Part shown: positions 1 through 5,699 of the stretch, piece after piece
Position numbering within the stretch: the first letter of the stretch is position 1
How the letters are laid out: the number at the start of each line of letters is the position of its first letter
Source of the DNA: an uncultured Flavobacteriales bacterium
Lineage (GTDB): Bacteria > Bacteroidota > Bacteroidia > Flavobacteriales_D > Parvicellaceae
DNA length: 5,699 bases
NCBI GenBank assembly: GCA_937924345.1
Contig: CALDTD010000337.1
Location: 1-5,699, forward strand
Direction of reading: 5' to 3'
Notes under the pieces: model-generated
The model's input: the letters and a program-made list of their open reading frames with translations, nothing else
Databases searched by the model: none
Told to the model about the DNA's origin: nothing
Made by a program: the position numbers and the translations under genes

Positions 1-1322
1 CTTTAAATAAAGAAATAAAGCAAGAATTTACATCAGCTGGCGCAATGCATGTATTAGCAGTATCAGGGCTTCATGTTGGCATCATTCTCTATATTTTGAC
101 TTTTCTTTTTAATGCTTTATTCGGAAAGTATCGATTTAAAATAATGAAAACCATAGGTATAGTTACTTTAATATGGTGTTTTGCACTATTAACAGGTTTT
201 AGTATAAGTGTGATACGCTCTGCAATTATGTTTTCGTTTGTTGCGATTGGAAGTATAAGCGGAAATAAAATAAATATTTATAACTCTATTGCTGCATCAG
301 CGTTTATAATCTTATTAATTTATCCTTCGGCTCTTGTAGATATAGGATTTCAATTAAGCTATATTGCAGTTTTAGGAATTATTTATTTTCATCCTAAAAT
401 AAATAACTTACTTTATATTAAAAACAAAGTACTAAACCACCTATGGAGTATAACTGCTGTTTCTATTGCTGCACAAATAGTTACTATTCCAATTAGCTTA
501 TATTATTTCCACCAAATACCTGTTTATTCAATACTTACTAATCTTTTTGTTATCTATTTTGCAATTGTAATTATTAGTTTTGGAATACTCAGTTTGACAA
601 CAATGTTTGTCCCCTCATTATTTAGCTTAATTATAATACTACTCGAGAAAATAATCTCATTACTTTATTATCTAATTAATGAAGTAAACAAACTACCCAA
701 CGCTACATTAAATCAATTACATTTAAGTAATTTCCAAGTTTGTTTACTTATAGGCTCCATAGTATTAATAATAATTTATCTCGAAAGAAAAAAAATGATA
801 AGCCTCTATAGCTTCATAGGCTTACTTATCCTCTTTATGATAATAGAACATTTTGAAAATTATAATTTTTCTAAACATCAGGAACTAATAATTTACAACA
901 CAGAAACAAAGTTGACATTAAATATTGTCGATAATCAGCAAAATATTATTTACACTTCTGACACTACCGAAAAGCGTATACATTTTTTAAAGAAACAATT
1001 ATATAACTATTGGGGAAGCCGTGATTTACATACACCACAAATAAAATACCTCTCAGACAAACGTAATAGTATCATTCGAATAAATAAGAAAAAGATTTAT
1101 ATTCTAAATAATCATCAACTAAATGAGTCATCAAGCCATTATGATTATACGTTAATCAACAATAATAACTTGAATTTTAGTAAGGTTTTAAATAAATTAA
1201 AGACAAAAGAATGGATTTTAGGCAATAAATTGAATAAACCTACAAGAGAAAGAATTATAATTGAAAATAGAGACAAAAAATTAAACTCAATAAAAGGTTA
1301 TTGTACTATAAAAATACATTGA
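1..1322 (+). CDS. comEC: ComEC/Rec2-family DNA-uptake channel, 5'-partial
   Basis: Inner-membrane channel that carries single-stranded DNA into the cytoplasm during natural transformation (known for the family). The frame is already open from base 3 and reads family-like sequence (FTSAGAMHVLAVSGLHVG) through the ATG at 45, so that ATG is internal and the true start lies left of the window. Counting from that Met, the motifs are SGLHVG (7-12), TGFSISVIRSAIM (50-62) and DIGFQLSY (99-106), all typical of the Competence domain. Hydrophobic helices fill residues 1-270, followed by a soluble tail of about 155 residues, Lys/Asn-rich and with no visible metallo-beta-lactamase motif. The N-terminal part of the protein lies outside the window. 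The frame stops at TGA 1320-1322, just where a plausible C-terminal segment continues in another frame (see the next entry). The family call is firm; whether the copy is functional is uncertain. Confidence 0.9.
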   Translation, partial: LNKEIKQEFTSAGAMHVLAVSGLHVGIILYILTFLFNALFGKYRFKIMKTIGIVTLIWCFALLTGFSISVIRSAIMFSFVAIGSISGNKINIYNSIAASAFIILLIYPSALVDIGFQLSYIAVLGIIYFHPKINNLLYIKNKVLNHLWSITAVSIAAQIVTIPISLYYFHQIPVYSILTNLFVIYFAIVIISFGILSLTTMFVPSLFSLIIILLEKIISLLYYLINEVNKLPNATLNQLHLSNFQVCLLIGSIVLIIIYLERKKMISLYSFIGLLILFMIIEHFENYNFSKHQELIIYNTETKLTLNIVDNQQNIIYTSDTTEKRIHFLKKQLYNYWGSRDLHTPQIKYLSDKRNSIIRINKKKIYILNNHQLNESSSHYDYTLINNNNLNFSKVLNKLKTKEWILGNKLNKPTRERIIIENRDKKLNSIKGYCTIKIH

Positions 1323-1432
1323 CAGTTTGTCAGAAAAAAGAAGTTGGTATCAATTTTGACTTTGAAGACAATAAATTAACTTTACAAAACGTAAAAATTA
1401 TAACACTAAAAATAAAAATAAAATGGCATTAG
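1310..1432 (+). other. Probable out-of-frame 3' end of comEC
   Basis: Downstream of the comEC stop, the frame one base back is open to TAG 1430-1432. From 1313 it reads N-T-L-T-V-C-Q-K-K-E-V-G-I-N-F-D-F and continues. This resembles the usual end of Bacteroidota ComEC, where a Cys, basic residues and an 'I-x-F' strand precede the C-terminus (from memory, not an alignment). Adding one A to the run of five at 1310-1314 would join the two frames, giving a protein about 37 residues longer that overlaps the thioredoxin start by 10 bases. The site is not a canonical slippery heptamer, so a mutation or base-calling loss is likelier than programmed frameshifting. Alternatively this is ordinary leader DNA of the thioredoxin gene. 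Confidence 0.4.
1356..1384 (+). promoter_or_regulatory. Candidate Bacteroidota promoter for trxA
   Basis: TTG at 1356-1358 is followed after 18 bases by TAACTTTA (1377-1384). That is one mismatch from the TAnnTTTG -7 element, with spacing close to that of the primary-sigma promoters of this phylum. The -7 box ends 38 bases before the thioredoxin ATG, leaving a short A-rich leader. In AT-rich DNA such matches arise by chance, so this is only a candidate. It would also lie inside the comEC tail if that frame is real. Confidence 0.35.
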
Positions 1433-1737
1433 AATTTACAGAAGCAAACTTCGACGAATTAATTAAAACTGACAAACCAGTGTTAGTGGATTTTTGGGCA
1501 GAATGGTGCGGACCATGTCGCATGGTTGGGCCTCACGTTGAAGCTTTAGCAAAAGAATATGAAGGAAAAGCAGTAGTTGGTAAAGTAAACGTAGATCAGC
1601 ACGGGAATTTAGCTGCGAAATTTGGAGTAAGAAATATACCTACTTTAATTGTTTTAAAAAATGGAGAGGTTGTAGACAAAGTAGTTGGAGCAGTTCCTAA
1701 AGATACATTAGCAGAAAAGTTAGACGCTAATATGTAA
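1423..1737 (+). CDS. trxA: Thioredoxin
   Basis: Small cytoplasmic disulfide reductase that passes electrons from thioredoxin reductase to targets such as ribonucleotide reductase and peroxiredoxins (known for the family). The 104-residue length is the normal single-domain size. The redox site WCGPC is complete (Cys29 and Cys32), with the buried Asp23 in VDFWAEW and the cis-proline Pro73 in NIPTL; glycines near residues 81 and 89 fall where the fold expects them. No signal peptide is present, which separates it from exported TlpA/ResA-like proteins. The ATG follows an A-rich tract (AAAATAAAAATAAA) without a Shine-Dalgarno sequence, as is usual in flavobacteria. The gene ends in TAA and is followed at once by a hairpin terminator, so it is probably transcribed alone or as the last gene after comEC. 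It looks intact. Confidence 0.97.
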   Translation: MALEFTEANFDELIKTDKPVLVDFWAEWCGPCRMVGPHVEALAKEYEGKAVVGKVNVDQHGNLAAKFGVRNIPTLIVLKNGEVVDKVVGAVPKDTLAEKLDANM

Positions 1738-1758
1738 TCAAAAATTACAGTTTTATAT

Positions 1759-1795
1759 AAAAACCGATTAATCTTAGAGACTAATCGGTTTTTTT
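1759..1795. terminator. Bidirectional intrinsic terminator between convergent genes
   Basis: A perfect 12-bp inverted repeat (1759-1770 with 1782-1793) surrounds an 11-base loop, inside which TCT/AGA can add three more pairs. The plus strand ends in seven T (1789-1795) and the minus strand in a T run formed by 1759-1763. It lies 21 bases after the thioredoxin stop and 14 bases beyond the end of the convergent aminotransferase gene, so it can stop both transcripts. Confidence 0.9.
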
Positions 1796-1809
1796 ATGTT
1801 ATGAACTTT

Positions 1810-3009
1810 CTAAATACGACCAGGATAAACTTTAAGTGCTTCCTCTAAACAAGTTACTGCTTTTATTAGCGACTCTTTGTTTAAAACATAAGCTAAACGA
1901 ACCTCTTGTTCTCCTAAGCCTTTAGTAGCATAAAAACCAGTAGCAGGGGCTAACATAACCGTTTCTCCTTTATAGTCAAACTCTTCCAATAACCACTGAC
2001 AGAACTTGTCTGCATTGTCTATTGGTAATTTCGCAATGGCATAAAATGCTCCTTTCGGTTTTGGGCAGGTTACTCCTTCTATTTTATTTAATCGATCTAC
2101 AACTATATCTCGTCTTTCTACGTATTCTTCCGTTACAGCGTCAAAATAACTCTGTGGCGTATCTAAAGCAGCTTCTCCAGCTATTTGACCAAACGTTGGA
2201 GGACTTAGCCTCGCTTGACCAAATTTAAGTGCTGCTGCCATAAAATCAGCATTTTTACTTACTAAAGCTCCTACCCTAGCACCACACATACTATATCGCT
2301 TAGAGACAGAATCAACAACTATAACATTATTATCAATTCCATTAAGATTTAAAGCAGAATAAGGCTTTGCTCCGTCGTAACAAAACTCTCTGTAAACTTC
2401 ATCTGCAAATAAAAATAAATCATGCTTTTTTACTAAATCTCTTAGAGTCTCTAACTCTTCTTTACTATACAGATATCCTGTTGGATTTCCAGGATTACAA
2501 ATTAATATTCCTTTGGTCTTATCTGTAATTAACTTTTCGAAATGTGCTATAGGAGGTAATGAAAAACCATTTTCAATTTTTGCTGTAACAGGAACCACAT
2601 TTACATTTGCTGTAACTCCAAAACCATTATAATTTGCATAAAATGGCTCAGGAACGATTAACTCATCACCTTCATTAAAACAAGTTTGAAAAGCAAAAAC
2701 CAACGCTTCAGAACCACCTGTGGTTATCATTATTTCTTTTTCTGGATTTAACTCAATATCAAAACCTTGATAGTACTTAGCTAAACCTTTTCTATAAGAA
2801 TTAAAACCCGCAGAATGACTATATTCTACTACGTCAATATCTAGATTTTTCATTTTATCTAATACAACTTTTGGAGTTGCAATATCTGGTTGTCCAATAT
2901 TTAAGTGGTAAACATGTTTACCTTCTTTTTTTGCCTGTTCCGAAAATGGGACCAACTTCCGAATCGGAGATGCAGGCATTTTATTTGCTTTAGATGATAA
3001 TATAGGCAT
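1810..3009 (-). CDS. PLP-dependent class I/II aminotransferase
   Basis: Fold-type I transaminase of the aspartate/alanine aminotransferase group, cytoplasmic, exchanging an amino group between an amino acid and a 2-oxo acid through pyridoxal phosphate; the exact substrate cannot be read from sequence. Visible residues are the N-terminal HLNIGQPDI (35-43), NPGNPTG with Asn175 (172-178), ADEVYREF with Asp203 to the pyridine nitrogen and Tyr206, Schiff-base Lys237 in SVSKRYSMCGARVG, and the carboxylate-binding Arg371 in EVRLAYV. The 399-residue length is normal. The C-terminal YPGR is familiar from Bacteroidota members. The ATG is preceded by an A-rich stretch, and an in-frame TAA eight codons upstream (3031-3033) with no other start between fixes the start. 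The gene ends in TAG, converges on thioredoxin and diverges from the OmpA pseudogene. It appears intact and stands alone. Confidence 0.95.
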   Translation of the reverse strand: MPILSSKANKMPASPIRKLVPFSEQAKKEGKHVYHLNIGQPDIATPKVVLDKMKNLDIDVVEYSHSAGFNSYRKGLAKYYQGFDIELNPEKEIMITTGGSEALVFAFQTCFNEGDELIVPEPFYANYNGFGVTANVNVVPVTAKIENGFSLPPIAHFEKLITDKTKGILICNPGNPTGYLYSKEELETLRDLVKKHDLFLFADEVYREFCYDGAKPYSALNLNGIDNNVIVVDSVSKRYSMCGARVGALVSKNADFMAAALKFGQARLSPPTFGQIAGEAALDTPQSYFDAVTEEYVERRDIVVDRLNKIEGVTCPKPKGAFYAIAKLPIDNADKFCQWLLEEFDYKGETVMLAPATGFYATKGLGEQEVRLAYVLNKESLIKAVTCLEEALKVYPGRI

Positions 3010-3095
3010 TTTATAATTTTTAGTTCGACTTTAAAAATAACTATTCAATAATTAATTATCTCACTTACTTACCATAAAAAACATTTTTTGTTAAT

Positions 3096-3119
3096 AAAAC
3101 ACGTAACAAAACACGCAAC
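3096..3119. repeat. Tandem 12-base repeat, two copies
   Basis: AAAACACGTAAC (3096-3107) is followed directly by AAAACACGCAAC (3108-3119), with one difference. It sits in the shared upstream region of two divergent genes, just left of the rightward -7 box, where a regulator could contact two helical turns on one face. It could also be a chance duplication; no known operator is recognised. Confidence 0.6.
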
Positions 3120-3124
3120 TGGCT

Positions 3125-3132
3125 TACATTTG
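3125..3132 (+). promoter_or_regulatory. -7 promoter element match (TACATTTG)
   Basis: TACATTTG fits TAnnTTTG exactly and lies 20 bases before the ATG at 3153, so transcription would start just ahead of the OmpA pseudogene. No TTTG/TTG box is found 17-23 bases upstream; the nearest is at 3088-3090, 34 bases away. The promoter may therefore be weak, activator-dependent through the adjoining repeat, or degraded along with the gene. Confidence 0.35.
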
Positions 3133-3152
3133 ATGTTAACAATCAACGCTTT

Positions 3153-3799
3153 ATGACAAAACTATTAGTTTAATTCAATTCCTCTATCAGTTGTTCCCTA
3201 TGCATTTAAAGCAAAGTATGAAGGGCAAATTTTAAAATACATAACAGCAACTGGATAGCTTTTTATTACTGATGCTAGAAGTGACTTAGATACAGTAATT
3301 ATTAGTGCTATTGGCCGAAAAAAAACTGATAAGCAGGAGATTACAAAATTAGAATTTAACAATACTACAAATGAGTTGACTATCGAAATTGAAAACTGTA
3401 ATTCTTAATTTGTATCCTTGACAGACTTAATTATTGATGACGATTCTGACTCAAATAATGAAATACAAGACCTACCTCTTAATAGTGATAAATTACCTAT
3501 GCTGCATTAAAGATTTGACAAAACTATACATTATGTATAATAAAAATACACACCTTGTTTTTACTGTCGAATCACATACAGATAGCAAAGGAAGTGATAA
3601 ATAAAACCTTAAGCTTTCTCAAAAAAGAGCCAACAAAGTAATGGAATTTATAGAAAAGAAAGGAATTCCTAAAACAAACTTAATAGCAAAAGGTTTTGGT
3701 TATACTAAACAAATTAATAACTGTGGAGACAATTTAATTTGTACTGATGCAAAACATGCCCTAAACAGAAGAACAGAAATTAAAAGGGAAAAAGACTGA
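3153..3799 (+). pseudogene. OmpA-family outer-membrane protein, degraded
   Basis: The last part is an unmistakable OmpA C-terminal peptidoglycan-binding domain: VESHTDSKGSDK (3566-3601), SQKRANKV, a KGIP turn, AKGFGYTK, the Cys pair of NNCGDNLICTD, and LNRRTEIK just before TGA 3797-3799. The helix before it (IKDLTKLYIMYNKN) is in the same frame. Upstream, another frame is coding-like from 3169 to about 3507 and may hold a beta-rich exported region that I do not recognise. A short MTKLLV start at 3153 is in the third frame. In-frame stops lie at 3256 (TAG), 3406, 3508 and 3602 (all TAA), and the frame changes at about 3490-3511, where the first OmpA strand (normally YFDFDK-like) is missing or mangled. 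In life it would have anchored the outer membrane to peptidoglycan; it cannot now give a full product. Length and lesions point to old decay. Confidence 0.88.
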
Positions 3800-3874
3800 T
3801 TTTTAATCCTTAACGCTTCTATTTTTTTAACGTAAATTGTCTTTAAATTAAACAACCATTAGGTAAATTAGTCG

Positions 3875-3893
3875 TCAATATTTATAATATTGA
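3875..3893. promoter_or_regulatory. Perfect 8-bp inverted repeat at start of the propeller gene
   Basis: TCAATATT-TAT-AATATTGA is a perfect 8+8 palindrome with a 3-base centre, ending directly before the ATG at 3894 and 7 bases before the TTG at 3901. GTC (3871-3873) and GAC (3896-3898) can add three more pairs across a small bulge. It could be a dimeric-regulator operator or an RNA hairpin masking the start; it lacks a following T run, so it is not a terminator. The rest of the 3800-3900 gap shows only a weak promoter candidate (TTG 3837-3839, TAAATTAG 3864-3871, spacing 24) and no clear terminator for the OmpA remnant. Confidence 0.5.
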
Positions 3894-3900
3894 ATGACTT

Positions 3901-5699
3901 TTGAAGCACATTTACACGCATATCATAATTTTACTCGTATTTGCATTAAATACAGTTGCTCAAAAAGAACACACTTCTATTAAGTTTACAGAAAACAAAG
4001 GACAGTTCGAGAACTTTATAAACTTCAAACTAGCTATTAATGAGGGTGATATTTATTTAGAGAAAAATAAAATTACCTATAACTTATTTAGTAGAGATTT
4101 AATTTCGGAAATCCATCACGGAAATAAAACAAATACTTTTCCTATTAATGGTCATGCGTATTCAGTAATTTTTGAGCATTCGAATCCAAATCCTCAAATT
4201 GTTAAAGAGAAAAAATCTACAAACTATTCTAACTATTTTATCGGAAAAGACAAATCTGAATGGGCTAGTTATGTTTATGATTTTCAAAAAATAATTTACA
4301 AAAACATTTATAATGGTATTGATTTAAAATATTATGGACACTATGGACAGGTTAAGTATGATTTTATTGTAGAACCAGGCGCAAACCCAAATAATATTTT
4401 ATTACGCTACGATGGTATTGATAAAATGAGTATTAAAAATGGGCACCTATTCATGGAGACTAATTTTGGTACATTAGTAGAGAATAGTCCTTACGCTTAT
4501 CAATGGATAGATGGAAAACAAAAAAAAGTTGAATGTAAATACCACCTAAAAAACAATAAACTTTCTTTCGTGTTTGATGAATGATATGACGAAAGTTTAG
4601 AATTAATAATTGATCCTGTTTTATCTTTTGCTACCTACACTGGCTCTACAGCAAGTAATTTTGGGTGTACTGCTACATATGATGATGATGGAAATATGTA
4701 TGTAGGTGGAACTGTTTTTGGAGTAGGTTACCCAACTACAATTGGAGCTTTTCAAACAACTTACACAGCTGGAAATATAGATATGGGAATTACAAAATTT
4801 TCTGCAGACGGAAGTAACCTTATTTATTCAACTTATATCGGCGGTTCCAACAATGAAATACCACATAGTTTAGTGATAAACAGTCTTGAAGAACTTTGTA
4901 TTATGGGAACTTCTGGTTCCTCTGATTACCCTACAACAGTAGGAGCCTTTGACGAAATTTTTAATGGAGGGCCTGCACTAAGCCTAGGCCAAGGCTATGG
5001 CTTTCAATATTTAAATGGTTGCGATATTGTAGTTACAAAAATAAGTTTTAACGGAGATGCTCTACTTTCTTCTACATTTGTTGGTGGAAATACAGGAAAT
5101 GAAGGCATTAACATAGGCTCTGAACTCCATTATAACTATGGAGATGCTTTTAGAGGGGAAATAGCAATAGATGACAATGACAATATCTATATTGCTTCTA
5201 CTACTTCTTCTACGGATTTCCCAATAGTTGCAGCTAATCAAACAACTCATACTGGAGGTACGTTAGACGCTTGTGTTTTTATAATTAACTCTTCTTTATC
5301 CGCTTTAAATTGGAGTACTTACTTGGGTGGTTCAGATTTTGACTGTGCTTACTCTATACAATTAGACTCTGGTGGTGATATATACGTAACTGGAGGAACT
5401 AAAAGCAACGATTTCACAACAACAGCAGATGCTTTACATGAGTCCTATCAAGGAGGTGATGCTGATGGATTTATAACTCACTTTGCAGCTGATGGAAGTT
5501 CAATTTTATCATCTACATACATTGGTACTTCTGGTTATGATCAATGTTTTTTTGTTCAAGCCGATATTAACGATGATGTTTTTGTTGTAGGACAAACAGA
5601 TGGAACTTATCCCATAACTGCTGGAGCTTACAATAATCCAAATAGTGGACAATTTATTCAAAAACTTACTAATACACTTGACAGTTCTCTTATGTCTAC
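3901..5699 (+). pseudogene. Secreted SBBP-type beta-propeller protein, interrupted, 3'-partial
   Basis: Residues are counted from the TTG at 3901. Residues 1-20 form a signal peptide (MKH, a hydrophobic core, then TVA before QKE). Residues 28-227 match the N-terminal domain of large Bacteroidota surface proteins (FTENKGQFENFINF, GHAYSVIF, NYFIGKDKSEWAS, YNGIDLKYYG, KYDFIVEPGANPNNI). TGA 4582-4584 falls at residue 228, after which the same frame continues cleanly to the edge. It resumes with LIIDPVLSFATYTGST and then SBBP-like propeller units at about 290-350, 373-447, 452-512 and 518-577, each with a 'D-x-x-I/F-x-K-F...STYIGGS' half and an 'IYVTGGT...DFPTT' half. Relatives usually run past 1,000 residues and end in a type IX secretion (CHU_C) domain; here the end is outside the window. 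Likely an adhesin or extracellular structural protein. Translation as it stands would give only a 227-residue secreted fragment. No in-frame ATG exists because TGA lies at 3895-3897. Confidence 0.85.

Larger units (their letters stand above)
3010..3152. other. Divergent intergenic region
   Basis: This gap lies between the start of the aminotransferase gene (leftward) and the OmpA pseudogene (rightward), so it should carry the promoters of both. A rightward -7 box and a tandem repeat are listed separately. No convincing leftward TTTG/TAnnTTTG pair was found for the aminotransferase. AAAAAA/TTTTTT at about 3076-3089 could form a weak A/T hairpin but has no GC pairs. No small ORF is worth calling. 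Confidence 0.6.

Noticed and set aside
799..824. 7-bp inverted repeat TAAGCCT/AGGCTTA with 12-base loop
   Set aside because: It lies inside the well-supported comEC reading frame with no T run or gene boundary nearby; best taken as chance within coding sequence.
1308..1320. Programmed -1 frameshift in comEC
   Set aside because: The site has only five A residues and does not form an X-XXY-YYZ heptamer, and no clear downstream stimulatory hairpin is seen; a lost base is likelier.
2022..2228. 68-codon plus-strand ORF inside the aminotransferase gene
   Set aside because: It is antisense to a strongly conserved gene, has no family features, and has a composition typical of a shadow frame.
3256..3604. 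TAA/TAG read as tyrosine across the OmpA gene
   Set aside because: Thioredoxin ends at TAA and the aminotransferase at TAG exactly where their families end, and the OmpA gene also carries frame changes, so decay is the simpler reading.
4582..4584. TGA recoded as glycine (as in Gracilibacteria/SR1) or as tryptophan
   Set aside because: No intact gene in the window has an internal TGA, the OmpA remnant ends naturally at TGA 3797, and all protein families here are Bacteroidota types, which use the standard bacterial code.
5062..5250. 62-codon minus-strand ORF inside the propeller gene
   Set aside because: Its low-complexity Ser/Ile/Arg composition is the complement of the propeller coding frame, with no independent start context or homology.

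Overview
The window looks like chromosomal DNA of an AT-rich member of Bacteroidota, most likely a flavobacterium. The support is the protein types: a Flavobacteriia-style aminotransferase ending in YPGR, and a large secreted protein with an 'ENKGQ' N-terminal domain followed by SBBP-type propeller repeats. Starts are preceded by A-rich stretches rather than Shine-Dalgarno sequences, and there are matches to the TAnnTTTG -7 promoter element of this phylum. This is recognition by eye; no database search was run.

Left part (1-1800): the 3' portion of a ComEC-type DNA-uptake channel gene enters from the left edge. Its frame closes at 1322, but a coding-like tail continues one frame over to 1432, which suggests a lost base in an A run. 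A complete, intact thioredoxin gene follows and ends in a strong hairpin terminator. Because the next gene converges on it, that hairpin probably serves both strands.

Middle (1810-3152): a complete class I/II PLP-dependent aminotransferase on the minus strand, with all key active-site residues, then a 143-base divergent intergenic region holding a tandem 12-base repeat and a perfect -7 promoter match facing right.

Right part (3153-5699): two damaged plus-strand genes for exported proteins. The first is an OmpA-family gene with four in-frame stops and at least one frame change, clearly dead. The second is a long T9SS-type secreted propeller protein, open for about 600 codons to the window edge except for one TGA at 4582-4584. 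It has no in-frame ATG, only TTG at 3901, with an out-of-frame ATG seven bases upstream.

The housekeeping genes (thioredoxin, aminotransferase) are intact, while the DNA-uptake and cell-surface genes show damage. That pattern suits either ongoing loss of surface functions or, for the single-base lesions, assembly error. I see no mobile element, CRISPR array, RNA gene or convincing undescribed system; the points of interest are the lesions and a perfect inverted repeat at the start of the propeller gene.
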